Shown: positions 1 to 10,512 of the stretch, piece after piece
Layout of the letters: every line of letters begins with the position of its first letter
Position numbering within the stretch: the first letter of the stretch is position 1
NCBI GenBank assembly: GCA_973895155.1
Contig: OZ316897.1
Coordinates: 1,550,001-1,614,000, forward strand
DNA: 64,000 nucleotides
Origin: Marsupella aquatica
Lineage: Eukaryota > Marchantiophyta
Reading direction: 5' to 3'
The notes under the pieces: model-generated
The model's database searches: none
The model's input: the letters and a program-made list of their open reading frames with translations, nothing else
Told to the model about the DNA's origin: nothing
Made by a program: the position numbers and the translations under genes

Positions 1-12
1 ACACGGTCTCAA

Positions 13-440
13 ATTGCACACTTCAACAACAAAATTGAGCTTCGTGGACCACCACAGAGGGTCACCAGTGAACAAGTCTTGAGGTGGGCAGCCAAGAAGG
101 CTGACTGGGACAAAAGAGGTGCCACTAATCGAGAACCTGAGGATCCAATGGTGAAACATGATGTGAAATGACAGACCTTGATGGACTTGGAGTTGGAGTA
201 CTGGAGGGTAATGTACTGAACCTCCAGCCCCTGCATGATTGCAATTTTAGATTGGAGCAATGGTGGATTGATGTTGGTTGCAAACCTCCTATTTGGTTAA
301 TTAGTGTTTCTGTTGTTGAATTCTTTGCTTTGTGGAGTGCAGGGTTTTGAGCCCAGCAAACACAATGTGGACGTCATGCACATTGAGAAAAATATTTGTG
401 AGAGCTTGCTGAAGTCACTAGAAGAAACTGGGCCATTTTG
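13..440 (+). pseudogene. CACTA (En/Spm) Tnp2 transposase fragment
   Basis: Two stretches translate like plant Tnp2 transposase. Near the left edge, frame 2 gives a segment containing VTSEQVLRWAAKKADWDKRG. Around 340-425 another frame gives VMHIEKNICESLL, which matches the very conserved 'LDVMHIEKNVCE' block of CACTA transposases. Several stops and frame changes lie between them, so it is a relic. The element enters from the left edge. It runs in the same direction as the CACTA right end at 24510-25906, but nothing seen proves they are one element. Confidence 0.7.
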
Positions 441-655
441 AGACCCTGCCTTAAGTGACTCCATTGAGACCTTCCAAATTTTGTGACTCCTAGGTTGTTT
501 GTGTCATTTTAGTTACAAGTACGTGTTGGACTGAGTTTTGGAGAATTCTTGGGAAGTCATTTCTATAACTATTGTGGAAGTTGCAACTATAACTAAGTTT
601 AGCCAACAAGAATGAATTTTGTTAAGTCCCTCACATACCATTTGGGATATATCAT

Positions 656-745
656 CATTTTCTTAGTTTACCTGGATATTCTACTCGTGAGGTATGCCTT
701 CATTTTCTTAGTTTACCTAGATATTCTACTCGTGAGGTATGCCTT
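656..745. repeat. 45-bp tandem duplication
   Basis: The segment beginning CATTTTCTTAGTTTACCT is repeated once with a 45-bp period (starts 656 and 701). The rest of 441-1330 shows no gene. Confidence 0.85.
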
Positions 746-1429
746 TAAAAGAGTAAGATAAAGGGGAACATTGGGAAGAGACCGACAGGCCACATGGGGG
801 AACGGTAGCGAGAAAGGAGGGGTGGAGCTTGATGGTCGCCAAATATTCAAACAGGGTCGCCTTCCTTGATTTGCAAACTTTCACTTAGGACGTAGATTAA
901 AGCATTAGACTGCGAGCTTCAATCGCTATGGAAAAGTAGGTTTTTGCTACATGGCCGAGGAGGTTTAACCCAGGTTAATGGTAGACTCAACCTTGGGTTG
1001 TAACACTCCCCCTTGGTTGTACTATGGAAACATGTTATGGTGCAACCAACAAGTCTACCATATATGTGGAGTGTAATTGTTGTATCTTTAAGATATGGCC
1101 TAATGAAAAGGAGAAGAAATTTGGGGGGGATGTACCCTCATTAAAACCTCCTCTACTTTCTTTTGGGAGGATAGAGTGTTACCATCCCTCCTATTCTATA
1201 GTATAATGTAATTGGTTTGTGAGGTAAAGTTTAGTAGACTATGTGGTCTTTAGGCTCTTTTGAGGTGATTGAAGTGTAAACGTAAGTAGAATGTGTAAAC
1301 TAAGGTAAGTGGTGTATGGGTCCTATTTGGCCAAGTTAGGTTGTTGTAAAGCTAGTCGTAGTTGATGGGGGATGGGCATAGTCGGAAGGAGTCGATCCTC
1401 CTGCTCGTTGCCGTCCCTTGCTTTTGCTC

Positions 1430-2151
1430 AAGCCGAGGTACTTTGTACTGTCGAAGAAGAATTTGGCAATCTCGTTGTCTCGACAGAACTTGCTTTGGAA
1501 CGGGAGGTTGAAGTCGCCGTTGTAGTGAGAGCGCCCGGCTAGACAGATGAGTCGTTTGTACTGTCTTTTGGTTTTGTACCGGCGCGGGTTGAATTTGGCC
1601 AACAACTTTGCTAGATGATTTCCAATGGATAAAAATTGAAGCCAAAATCGAAGGGCCAAACTAGACATAATTGTGACAAACATACAGGGACGACGGTGGA
1701 TGACTAAGGAGCAAATGGGCGAGCTGGGATCAAAGCTGGCGCGAGGAGTGAAGTGCTGATGCAATGCAAGAGAATGACTTGCCTTTTATACCCTGAGGGC
1801 TCGTCGGCCAATTGGCCAATCCTCCTTTCTAATAGGCTGATACTTTCATGCTTGTAGTGTACCGACCACTCCACAGGTCTGGATCAGGACGTGTCAAAGA
1901 GCCGCCTCCTCGATTTGTTATACAGACCCAAGGGAGACATCCATAACACGCTCGTAAACCAGTAGTACGGATGGCGCTCCGCCGCCAGCCCAAGCGTAAA
2001 TGCTTCTTATTGACTAATGATGTCCTATTCATGATTACTACCTACTTTAGTGTCGTTATGCTAATAACTACGGACTACTAAGTCCATAGCGCGCGTGCTA
2101 AGCATGGATTAGGCCGGATTACTCATTACCCGTTGTGCTGGCGGTGTCACA
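1430..2151 (-). mobile_element. 5' fragment of a retroelement related to the one at 36686-39812
   Basis: The minus-strand translation contains ALRFWLQFLSIGNHLAKLL and then NPRRYKTKRQYKRLICLAG, matching the N-terminus of the 829-residue ORF at 36857-39346 (AIRFWTQFLSTGRHLADSL, NPRRYEIEREYERAIRLAG). Similarity fades around 1430. The upstream side (1765-2151) also matches 39347-39812, including a TATA box (1784-1790) and a TGTGAC terminus at 2151. It is a truncated copy of the same family. Confidence 0.75.
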
Positions 2152-2461
2152 GGCATGTTTTACAATTTGATGCAAATGTTTTGGAGCCCCATTTTCCAAA
2201 TGAAATAGTACAGTATCATCGTTTGGAGCTTCTCCAAGCAACCTTTGAGTAGCAATGTGATGTGAAATTGACACTTCCTGTAATCATAGTGCCAACATTG
2301 GATCAGAGGCGCAAAGCTGACAAGCAATAATGTGAGAAGTTTGAAAAAAGTATGACATGAATGGACTCCACAGTTAATTGGAAGGGTTTTGAAGGGCTGA
2401 CCACTGATTGGTCATGAACGAACATAGTTTTCTCTAGCTTGCAGCCAATTCTAACATGCAA

Positions 2462-2568
2462 TTGATACGCGCAGTGAGGCATCATATCGCCCCCTTTTCT
2501 AGTCATTTTTAGGGTTGATACGCGTAGTGACGCATCATGTCGCCCCCTTTTCTTGTCATTTTTCATGC
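2462..2568. repeat. 53-bp tandem duplication
   Basis: Two diverged copies beginning GATACGCG at 2464 and 2517, each with a CATCAT and CGCCCCCTTTTCT core. Together with 2152-2640 there is no gene in this stretch. Confidence 0.75.
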
Positions 2569-2904
2569 CTGGTAATTGGAAGCGTCGATAGGCAATTGCT
2601 TTCATATTAAAATAATAATAATGTTTAGTTATTTTTGGAATTTCCAAAGTTTGGTTTCCTTAAATTGGGGTTCAACGGCTTGCTTGACCTGTTGGTGGAT
2701 TTCTTTGGGATGCGCTCCCTGTGCTGCTTCCCCATGATGCATGTATCACATACATGCTCCTCAAATGGCAAATTAGGCACACCTTTAGCCAATCCCTTGG
2801 ATGACATCTTGTGTACGGGGTTGTGTATTCGGTGGAAGTTAACATGACTGAGCCTACAGTGCCATAGTACCAATGGAGAAACAACACTTTGTGTTTCACT
2901 GTAA

Positions 2905-2945
2905 ATGTTGCTTGTAGATATGTTGCTTGTAGATATGTTGCTTGG
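2905..2945. repeat. 15-bp x3 tandem repeat inside Copia pol
   Basis: ATGTTGCTTGTAGAT repeats at 2905, 2920 and, partly, 2935. It lies in the frame-shifted stretch between the protease and GAG-pre-integrase parts, and its expansion may have caused the frame change. Confidence 0.85.
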
Positions 2946-3427
2946 AGAGCCATACTAAGTACTACTAACTTGTTTGTAAGCAGTATCAACCAATGTGAAA
3001 TGTACTTTCAAGTATAGTTTGGTGTTGACGAGGAGAGACGTGTCAAGACGATACAAACTATTGTGCTTATCCCTAGTTGCCCTCAAAAAAATCTTGTTGG
3101 GGTCTTCTTTATCTTGAACATAGCAATGTTGGGAATTAAATAGCACAATGTGGCCTTCATCAGTCAGCTGGCCAACTGACAATAGATTGCAAGTCATACC
3201 AGGCATGTACAAAACTTTGGTAACCACTTTATTTCCACTGAATTTTGTGGTGCCTCTGCCAACAATGGGAATGCATGCACCAGAGGTTGTAGTTACATTG
3301 GAGGATGAAGCATATGGCACTATACGGCTAAGAGTACTCCTATTGCCAGTCACATGTGTACTGGCACCTGAGTCAACTAGCCAATCATGACTAGCTCTGA
3401 ATTTTGTGAGATTTACCTCTAAAGTGC

Positions 3428-3432
3428 TACTG
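3428..3432. repeat. Target site duplication TACTG (left)
   Basis: Left copy of the 5-bp duplication flanking the solo LTR; the right copy is 6193-6197. Confidence 0.85.
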
Positions 3433-6192
3433 TGTCAAACACTTGTCAAGGAGCTTAAGCAACTTTTCTCCCCAAAAGACTACCTAATACCTGCTCCATA
3501 TCATACCAGGGTCACAAAGGATTGACAAAACTTTTGAAATGTGCCTACAATGACTAATCACTCCATACATAAGTAGTTTCAACTCTTCACTTCTAGAGAG
3601 GTAGTCCCCTTGACTACTTTTGTACTCACACCCTTCCCCTCTCCTCTACTCCAAGGATCAGCAAGGGGGATCTCCGCTCCAAGCTGTCATCTTAGAGAAG
3701 AGTCTCACACAAATACCCAAGAACCCAAAGGACTTTCCTCTTCAAACTTAAGTCTCCTCAAGACCCTCAAAGTAGTGTTACTAACCCCTCAACCTTGCCC
3801 CCTGGCCTTGGTTTGGGTTCACACATCCCCTTTGAGCTCGATCTAGAGAAGGCTCTTCTATCTAAGGACTCTTCCTCTTGTACTTACTTTTTGTTAACAC
3901 CACACACCAAGCTTGACCTGGGGTCCAACTACTCCTTCCCCAAGTCCTCCTCACACACAAAGTCCAACTCTATAGTTCGTAGCCCACCCTACAACCTATT
4001 GTTTGGCCTCCTTCCAAGCCTTGGAATATGCCACACATGAGTTGCATGCTTTGACCTCCAAACCTACTCCCACTTATGGTCCTCCTCACCAGCTTCCCAA
4101 CCCACTTGAAAGCTTGCAGCAAAAGAGTGAGTGAGTCTCAAGTTGTGCCTAGTCAAAGTTGGTCTTATTTTACTTGTAACCCCTTTACTACCCTAAGTAA
4201 ACTACCCCCTATACTTACTTTTCTTAACTTGATGGCCTTACACCTTTGACCAAAGGTAAGTACCCTTCCCTAGAGCCTAACTAAAGTAGTATGGGTGCAA
4301 GAAAGGTCAGCCCCTAAATCTGGTAGTCATTCCCCTATGCCAACTTTGGTTTGCAAGCTATCGGGACCCCCTCATGGCCTCGGCTAAAAATGTATTTGAG
4401 TGATTCTTTTCCTGGGTTTCCACCTTCACCAAGGGGTGCCTTACCTTCCCCTAACTCAACACAAAAAAATTGGGCCCCAACGGATACTCCTAGCCAAAGT
4501 TATGTCCATTCTCCCAAGGCCTGTTTTTGGTGTAAAGTGAGTGTAAGCGGCGACCCGATTACACTTACCTTACACGCCCCTTATGGAGATTTCAGGTGTC
4601 ACCAGGGGAGACTCTCGTGCTTATGAAGGGAATTGTATTTACTAAGGGAGAGAGAGAGAGAGAGTGGCTCGGTTCACAAGAGGATTGTCCAGCAGCATGT
4701 CAATCCTCCATAGCTCTAATTCTCCAACAGCCAGAATAGCTACTTCTCCAACAGCCATAACTCGCAGCTCTTCAATTCATGAGCAACGACAGCCTACATC
4801 TAGCCATAGCTCACAGCCCACCTAGTCAATTTCACAGCTAGCCCACCTCTTCAATTTCACAGCTAGCAGCACAACAGCAGATTCGAAGCACAGCAGCAGC
4901 CATAGCTTGATTCCTTCTCAGCAACTAGCTCTATTCCAATCACTCAGCCAAGCAGGTCTCTCTTCTCAATTTCATAGCTGCCCACCTCTGCAATTTTGCA
5001 GCTAGCAGCAATCCTATTTTGCAGCCATAGCTCTTCAATTCGCAGCAACAGCCCTCTTCCTTGTTGATCCGCTACTACATTCAATCAATTCTTGTGCAGC
5101 AGTCCATCTGATCAGTTGCCAGCCCTTCAATTTTGTAGCCCACCATAGCTCACAGCCAGCCAGCCATCTCTTGATCAGCAGCAACCCATTTTCTCCATAG
5201 CACGCAGCTTGATTCCAATCAACAGCATCAAGACGACCAGCCAATTCTGATCAACATCCCATGCCTGAAGCTATAGCAGCTCAATTCAATTTCGTAGCTG
5301 CCTCTTGATCCCAATTCGAAGCAAGCATCTCATGTATTGACCCTTATGGTGTTCCTGACCTCGTGCTTGAGTCGCCCTAGCCTCGTGCTTAAGTCGTGGT
5401 CACCGCCGACGAGGTTGACACTTAGAAAAAATTTCGGATTTTTTTGTTGGGAAAACAATACTTCCAGGCCGTTTTGGACCGCCCCCAAAAATCACACATG
5501 AGTCCAAAATGACTTCTGAGTAGATCTAAAGATTCTCTAGACATAGGACTATGTTATGGTTTACTAATATCTAGACAAAACCTTGTCACCAATTTTCTAA
5601 AATTAGGTAAAGTGGGTTAATTATTATGTTTTCCAAAATTCTTCTCAACTTTGAGATGCTCCCAAAAAGTAACCAAAGATACCCAGGTTCTACCACAAGT
5701 TCCAAGGGATAGAGTGGACCATATTTAACCCACTTCCAAACTTGGAACTCCTAAATTTACTCATCAGCTATTTTTCCCGGGACCCGCTATTTTGTTAATT
5801 TAAGTCATACCAAACACAAGGAAACCCTAGGTTGAGACCCCACTTGACATCTAACTTTTTAGGGGTGCTCTAGGGACCTCCTAGCATCTATGGGAAAAAT
5901 CTGAACCAAAACTAAGACTTCAAGTGTCGGGTTGTTTCTCCGGCTCGGAATAGTCGCCTATTCTAAATAAGGACGGAACGTTGTATGCCCCATCATAAAG
6001 ATCTTTCTTATCCCTTGTCACTTGCTTACAACTCAGTAACCTTCCATTCCATTATCTTTCCTATTCTACCTACTTAAGTTCCTAAAACCTAGTTACTCCA
6101 ATAGCACTTAAAACATCTTTCTTACTATTCCTTGTTCAAAAAACAAAAAAATGACAACTTTCTTACATAAACCTATATCGAGCCATTCCACA
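3433..6192. mobile_element. Solo LTR, 2,760 bp, inserted in the Copia element
   Basis: The insertion begins TGTCAAACAC and ends CATTCCACA, the TG...CA termini of an LTR. It is flanked by a perfect 5-bp duplication TACTG (3428-3432 and 6193-6197). Removing the insert and one TACTG joins the Copia reading frame exactly (…GNLD-S-STLEVNLTKF…), which fixes both ends. No long ORF is present. Inside are a GA microsatellite (about 4649-4665) and a stretch rich in CAGCAG and AGCTAGC (about 4700-5340). The last 2.0 kb recur at 25907-27891. No internal region adjoins it, so it is a solo LTR left by recombination. Orientation is not determined. Confidence 0.88.
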
Positions 6193-6197
6193 TACTG
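6193..6197. repeat. Target site duplication TACTG (right)
   Basis: Right copy of the 5-bp duplication flanking the solo LTR. Confidence 0.85.
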
Positions 6198-7112
6198 TCA
6201 AGATTACCGTAAGACTCACACTCTTCAGGCTCCACAGTTTCCAAGGCTACGTTTTGATTTGCATGGTGCATTCCCTTCTTGATGTCAGCGTGCTTCATTT
6301 GTAGACCCTTGTTTGGCTCTCAATCTTCTTCAGGCATTCTCCTTCCCAGTGACCAGAGAACCCACAAAAGTTGCATGCTTCTTGCTTTTTGAGACCAGAG
6401 GAAGATGCACTCCTTCCCCGTCCACGAAAGCTATTCCTGCCTCTGCCATGTCCACAAAATAGGCTGCCACAATTGCTACTATGGCTTGTCATCAACGCTT
6501 CTTCAGTGTCCTTGCTCTGTAGAGCACGCTGCATTTCTTCTGCTTCAAGATGACCAATAAGATTAGAGAAAGACAGAGTTGGGAACTGATGGAACAAAGT
6601 GCCAAAGGACATAATAAATGGTTTCCAACTCTCAAGCAATCCCTTAAGAGTAGTGCGGATGAGCTCTTTGTCCTCGATGACAAAATTAATGTCGACAAGC
6701 TACATCACCAGGTTGTCAATCTCCCAAATATACTCCTCTACACCCCTCAAATATTTGCATCCTCGACAACTTGTCCCTAAGAATAAATTGCTTGCCCATG
6801 GCTGCAGATTTGAATCGGGCTTTCAACTGCAGGCATATCTTGGCAGGATCGTCGATGTATTTCTTTATGATGGGAAAAATGTGATCCTTAACTGTCTGCA
6901 AAAAATATAGATTGCCCTCTCTTTCTTCTGTTCGATTTGCTCTGGCGTGAGCTGCATTGGCTTGGTCGGGTCAGGGCTGACCAGCTCAAACCAAACCTTG
7001 TCCTTGCGGAACTACCGCTCCACTTTGAACGCCCAACCAATGAAGTTCTTGATGCCATCGAGCTTATCCTTGTCTGATTAGATGAGGCCTTTGTCAATGT
7101 TGTAGTGGACAT
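6193..7112 (-). pseudogene. Ty1/Copia gag fragment with CCHC zinc knuckle
   Basis: The minus strand encodes a degenerate Copia gag. Near 7050-6720 one frame gives KLDGIKNFIGWAFKVER and, after several frame changes, VKDHIFPIIKKYIDDPAKIC and FILRDKLSRMQIFEG, as in the UBN2-type gag domain. Near 6640-6300 another frame carries an arginine/glycine-rich stretch (GRGRNSFRGRGR) followed by CNFCGFSGHWEGEC, a CCHC zinc knuckle. Frameshifts and stops break it into at least four pieces. It joins the protease portion at 2640-3432 once the intervening LTR is removed. Confidence 0.85.
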
Positions 7113-7281
7113 TCTGTGCTATAAGAGGTCCACTGCTCTGCAATGTTTGCTGTGAGCTACTGCTTGGCGATGCTGCTTGGGAGCCACTGCTCTGCGACGT
7201 TCGCTGTGGCCGCCAGCCATCCTGCTCAGTACAGAGTGTAAATGGGAGATTCGCACCAGCAATTGTGCATTGGCAGGCCTG

Positions 7282-7293
7282 GCTCTGATACCA
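7282..7293 (-). promoter_or_regulatory. Copia primer binding site
   Basis: The minus strand reads TGGTATCAGAGC, the standard plant primer binding site for initiator methionine tRNA. It abuts TGAAATTTGATAAG on the plus strand, the inner end of the 5' LTR, which extends to the right from 7294. I could not find the outer LTR end. Confidence 0.85.
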
Positions 7294-9650
7294 TGAAATT
7301 TGATAAGCTTTCTTAGCGAATAACCAATGTACAGAAGGGAGAGCCCTTAAGGATTAGCTGACAATGGAATGAATGGCACAGCCATAAGCATGGGATTAAT
7401 CTGACCGTAAAATGAATTAGCCCTAAATCTAACTGTAATAACAAATATACAAGCCGGTCCAAGTAATGCCAGGGCAGAAGGGGATATGGCCCGGGAACAG
7501 GGAAGCCGAAGATGGAGCCTGGATGAATGTCAAAACTCAATAATATTGACCCCCATATGGAAAATTGTACAATTGCAAAGGAGACCTTATGGATTTGATT
7601 GTACTTTCAAGTTCTGTGCTCATGTGTGGTTGGACCTCGCGACATTTCTATTATTTTTGTCACGCTCTGCTTTGCACCAAGACCATATAGCTTATAATGA
7701 GAAATAAAAATAAGAGAGGAATAAGAGGGCAAGGACCATAATGAGTGAACGCATAACCTTAAAGAGTACCCTTAGGTAGTGTACATAAACTATCTGCTTA
7801 GCCATATGTGATTGCTTGGATGGAATCATTGTTGACAAATAGAAGAACTTGCATAGGTTACAATATGCCAAAGAAACCAATTGCCTAACCATACAAGTCT
7901 GCTGTAGGAGTAGTTGAAAGGAAAAGCTTTTCCAATTTCAACTTTGTGATTGAAAGAAAATTGCTCCTAAGTTTCTGACAAAAAGAAGAAGAAAACCTCT
8001 TGTTGTTGATGTGTGGTCTTGATTATAGTTGTCTTATCTTGCAACAGGCAAAAACTAACTTGCCCTTGAAAAGTTAAGAAGTCACCCAACTACCCTTGTT
8101 TCAAAGTCAATTACTAGAGTGCCTTAGTTTCCATACTACCATGAATGCCCAAGCTTTGCCCATAAATAAAGGGTGGCTACCTTCATGCTAATTTGTTCAC
8201 TCCCAACATTAGATGTGCCCCAAGAGTCATAGGGTAAAGGTTTCACTCAAGACTTTGCTCACTCCCAACCATCCCTTTGTCCCCAAAAGCCATGTACTAG
8301 AAGCTTCACTCTAGACTGTACATGCTTTTTTAGATCAATATCAGGATCACAATCCAAAGGAAACTGCTATTCGGTAGCTGTCCCCCTCCCATTGTGGTCT
8401 AGAGTTCTAGACTTTGTTCAGTCCCAACAGCCACTTTGTCCCCAGAGCTCATACTGATACGTTACATTCCCAACCGTCACAAACGTATCTCACCAGACCA
8501 CCATCTTCTACACTCTACCCTGCACCAGATATTTCTCACCAGAGCATTGTGTCCATTTCTTACACTCTGATGGACCGAGTACAATCTCCATCCGAGGGCA
8601 AGTTGTGCTACAGTTGGCATTATGCCCTCACCACTAAATGGAATTGAAATATTTATGAACTGTAATGTATCAGTATGAGCTAACTGAAAGCAATAATGAA
8701 AAAGGGCTTAATGCATATTTAGTTTGAAATGGGGTTGATGTGGCAAGTTTGCACTTGTTTAGGGGCAGGCTACTCAAAGCCTGTATCTTGGCACCAAGTC
8801 CATTTGGTGGGGACTATTGATAGAGAGAAGTGCCAGATTTGTTGTTTTGTACTGTTTTGGTAGTCATGGAAAAGAAAGCCCTGGCTTGTTTTGGGAGGCA
8901 TCAGAGCCTAGAATGTACTAGAAACAACGGTGTTAGGGTTGCTGTGCTCTTGTGTCCATTCAACAAAGCTTTGATGGCAAATTTACCTTTCTGCTTCAGT
9001 TTTTCATTTGTTCCCATGAGTTCTTTTTGCATCTTGTGATGCCCATGAAACCTCTTGATGCTTGGACTTTTTTCATGAAAGAAGCTGGAGTGTCATTTCT
9101 TGTTCTAGAAGTGGACTCCAAGCCATAAATCTTTTTAAATGAACTATGACAATTACAAACCCCTTGAATGACAGAGCCAAATTTGCAAATGTTTGGACCA
9201 CACTTGGGGGTGCTCCAAATGGTTAGACAAAATAAGCACTCCGCATCCGCATATACTTGGGCTCAGTCCTTGCCATGTAGGATTGGTAGATTGGTAGACA
9301 TGTACCTGAATGGGCCCCCCGAGTGCTTGTAAATAGCCATTTCCACTCATTGTAGAGTCCAAGCTTAATCAATAGGGGAGAAAAGCAAGGCAATGGGCCC
9401 CAGTGCCTTGTCAAGCCACACTAAGTCAAAAACCTAAAAAAGTGGGGGAAAGGGGGCTATTTGTACTCCCACACTTTGGGTAATAGAGGGTGTCAATGTT
9501 AAACCCGGGGAACATTTCATGGGCAAGCCTTATTTGCTGTAGAGAGTCCGGCTATCAAAGTGGCAAACAGGTCAAGAGGGGGCAAAACATTTTTTGGCCT
9601 ACTATTGACGTTGGGTGGGCCTTGGTTTGCAACAGAGTGCTTGCATTGAT
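7294..9650. other. Region without recognisable genes
   Basis: It begins with the 5' LTR of the Copia element, of undetermined length. The rest has only short chance ORFs. No domain, RNA gene or clear terminal repeat was recognised. Confidence 0.5.
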
Positions 9651-9651
9651 G

Positions 9652-9835
9652 CAAAGTACTCTCCCAAAACTATTACAGGCTACATGAAAATTTCACATGC
9701 GACTCTTGTAGGGCAGGGCTAGGTTGACCCGTAAGCTTGCTGCTTGTGTCCAGTCCGAACCTACTGAGGGACATCCATAGTGAGGTATGATAGTACCTTT
9801 GAGATGCCCTAGTAGTGGAGGGTTAAGGGCTGATG
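9652..9835. repeat. Upstream direct repeat, copy 1
   Basis: Starts CAAAGTACTCTCCC and contains GGGCAGGGCTAGG and GACATCC; matches 10172-10328 in the same order. Copies are diverged, with small indels. Confidence 0.7.
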
Positions 9836-10171
9836 GAATGGTGCCCCAACCCTCTTGATTGTAATATACACTAGGGCGTCTCATAAACGAAAAAATCTGG
9901 CACCTCACGGGGCCGGCAAGGCAGTCGGGAGCACCACAACAGGGTACAAAGGGGCAATTATTTTTGGGGGTATGGAAAAATGAGCCGCCTCACGACACAT
10001 TGAATGCTATTGTGTTTATTGTGAAACGGGGCCTTTTATGGTCCCGGGCATGACTGGTTAGTTCTCACAATCGGTGCCCGACTAGTCATGATTGTTGTCC
10101 GGAACCACAACACGTCCGGGCGCAATCAAAGAAGAAGAATGGACATATTTGAGATGCCCTACTACAATACT

Positions 10172-10328
10172 CAAAGTACTCTCCCGTAATGCTTGCCGGC
10201 TGCAGGAAAATCCAGCTGCGGGGCAGGGCTAGGGTGACCAGTAAGCTTTCTGTCCGAGTAAGTACGGACATCCTTAGTCAGGTATCAGGAGAATCTTTGA
10301 CAAGCCCTAGCATTGTAGATTAGGGTTG
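10172..10328. repeat. Upstream direct repeat, copy 2
   Basis: Second copy of the repeat at 9652, with a period of about 0.52 kb. It ends just before the putative RPF1 promoter. Confidence 0.7.
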
Positions 10329-10366
10329 ATAACAAGGTTGGATGTAACGACAAGAAGCGGGCAAGG

Positions 10367-10377
10367 TTAGGGTTTAA
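10367..10377. promoter_or_regulatory. Telo-box in the RPF1 promoter
   Basis: TTAGGGTTTAA, the reverse complement of a telo-box (AAACCCTA), lies about 140 bp before the RPF1 start codon, with a second partial TTAGGGTT just upstream at about 10319. Telo-boxes are a known feature of plant ribosomal-protein and ribosome-biogenesis promoters. The role here is inferred from position only. Confidence 0.55.
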
Positions 10378-10512
10378 GGATCCAGTCTTGGTGCTCACTA
10401 TTGTTTGCTCTTGCAAAGTGTCGTTGAGAGGCGGGACGGTGGCGATGGCACGGACGTGCTCCTCTTGATTACAGAGTAGAGAAACTTTCATTTGGACGAG
10501 GAGAAGGGCTTG

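Larger units (their letters stand above)
2640..3432 (-). pseudogene. Ty1/Copia pol fragment: protease and GAG-pre-integrase domains
   Basis: Reading the minus strand leftward from 3432, an open frame carries HDWLVDSGAST, the aspartic protease active site (Asp-Ser-Gly) of Copia pol. VLYMPGMTCNLLSVGQL follows, typical of the region before integrase. After a frame change near 2985-2870 comes LWHCRLSHVNFHRIHNPVH, the HHCC zinc motif of the GAG-pre-integrase domain, closed by CDTCIMGKQ. Similarity stops near 2680. Integrase core, reverse transcriptase and RNase H are absent, so the 3' half of the element is lost. It continues from the gag portion at 6193-7112, from which it is separated by the LTR insertion at 3433-6192. 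Confidence 0.88.
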
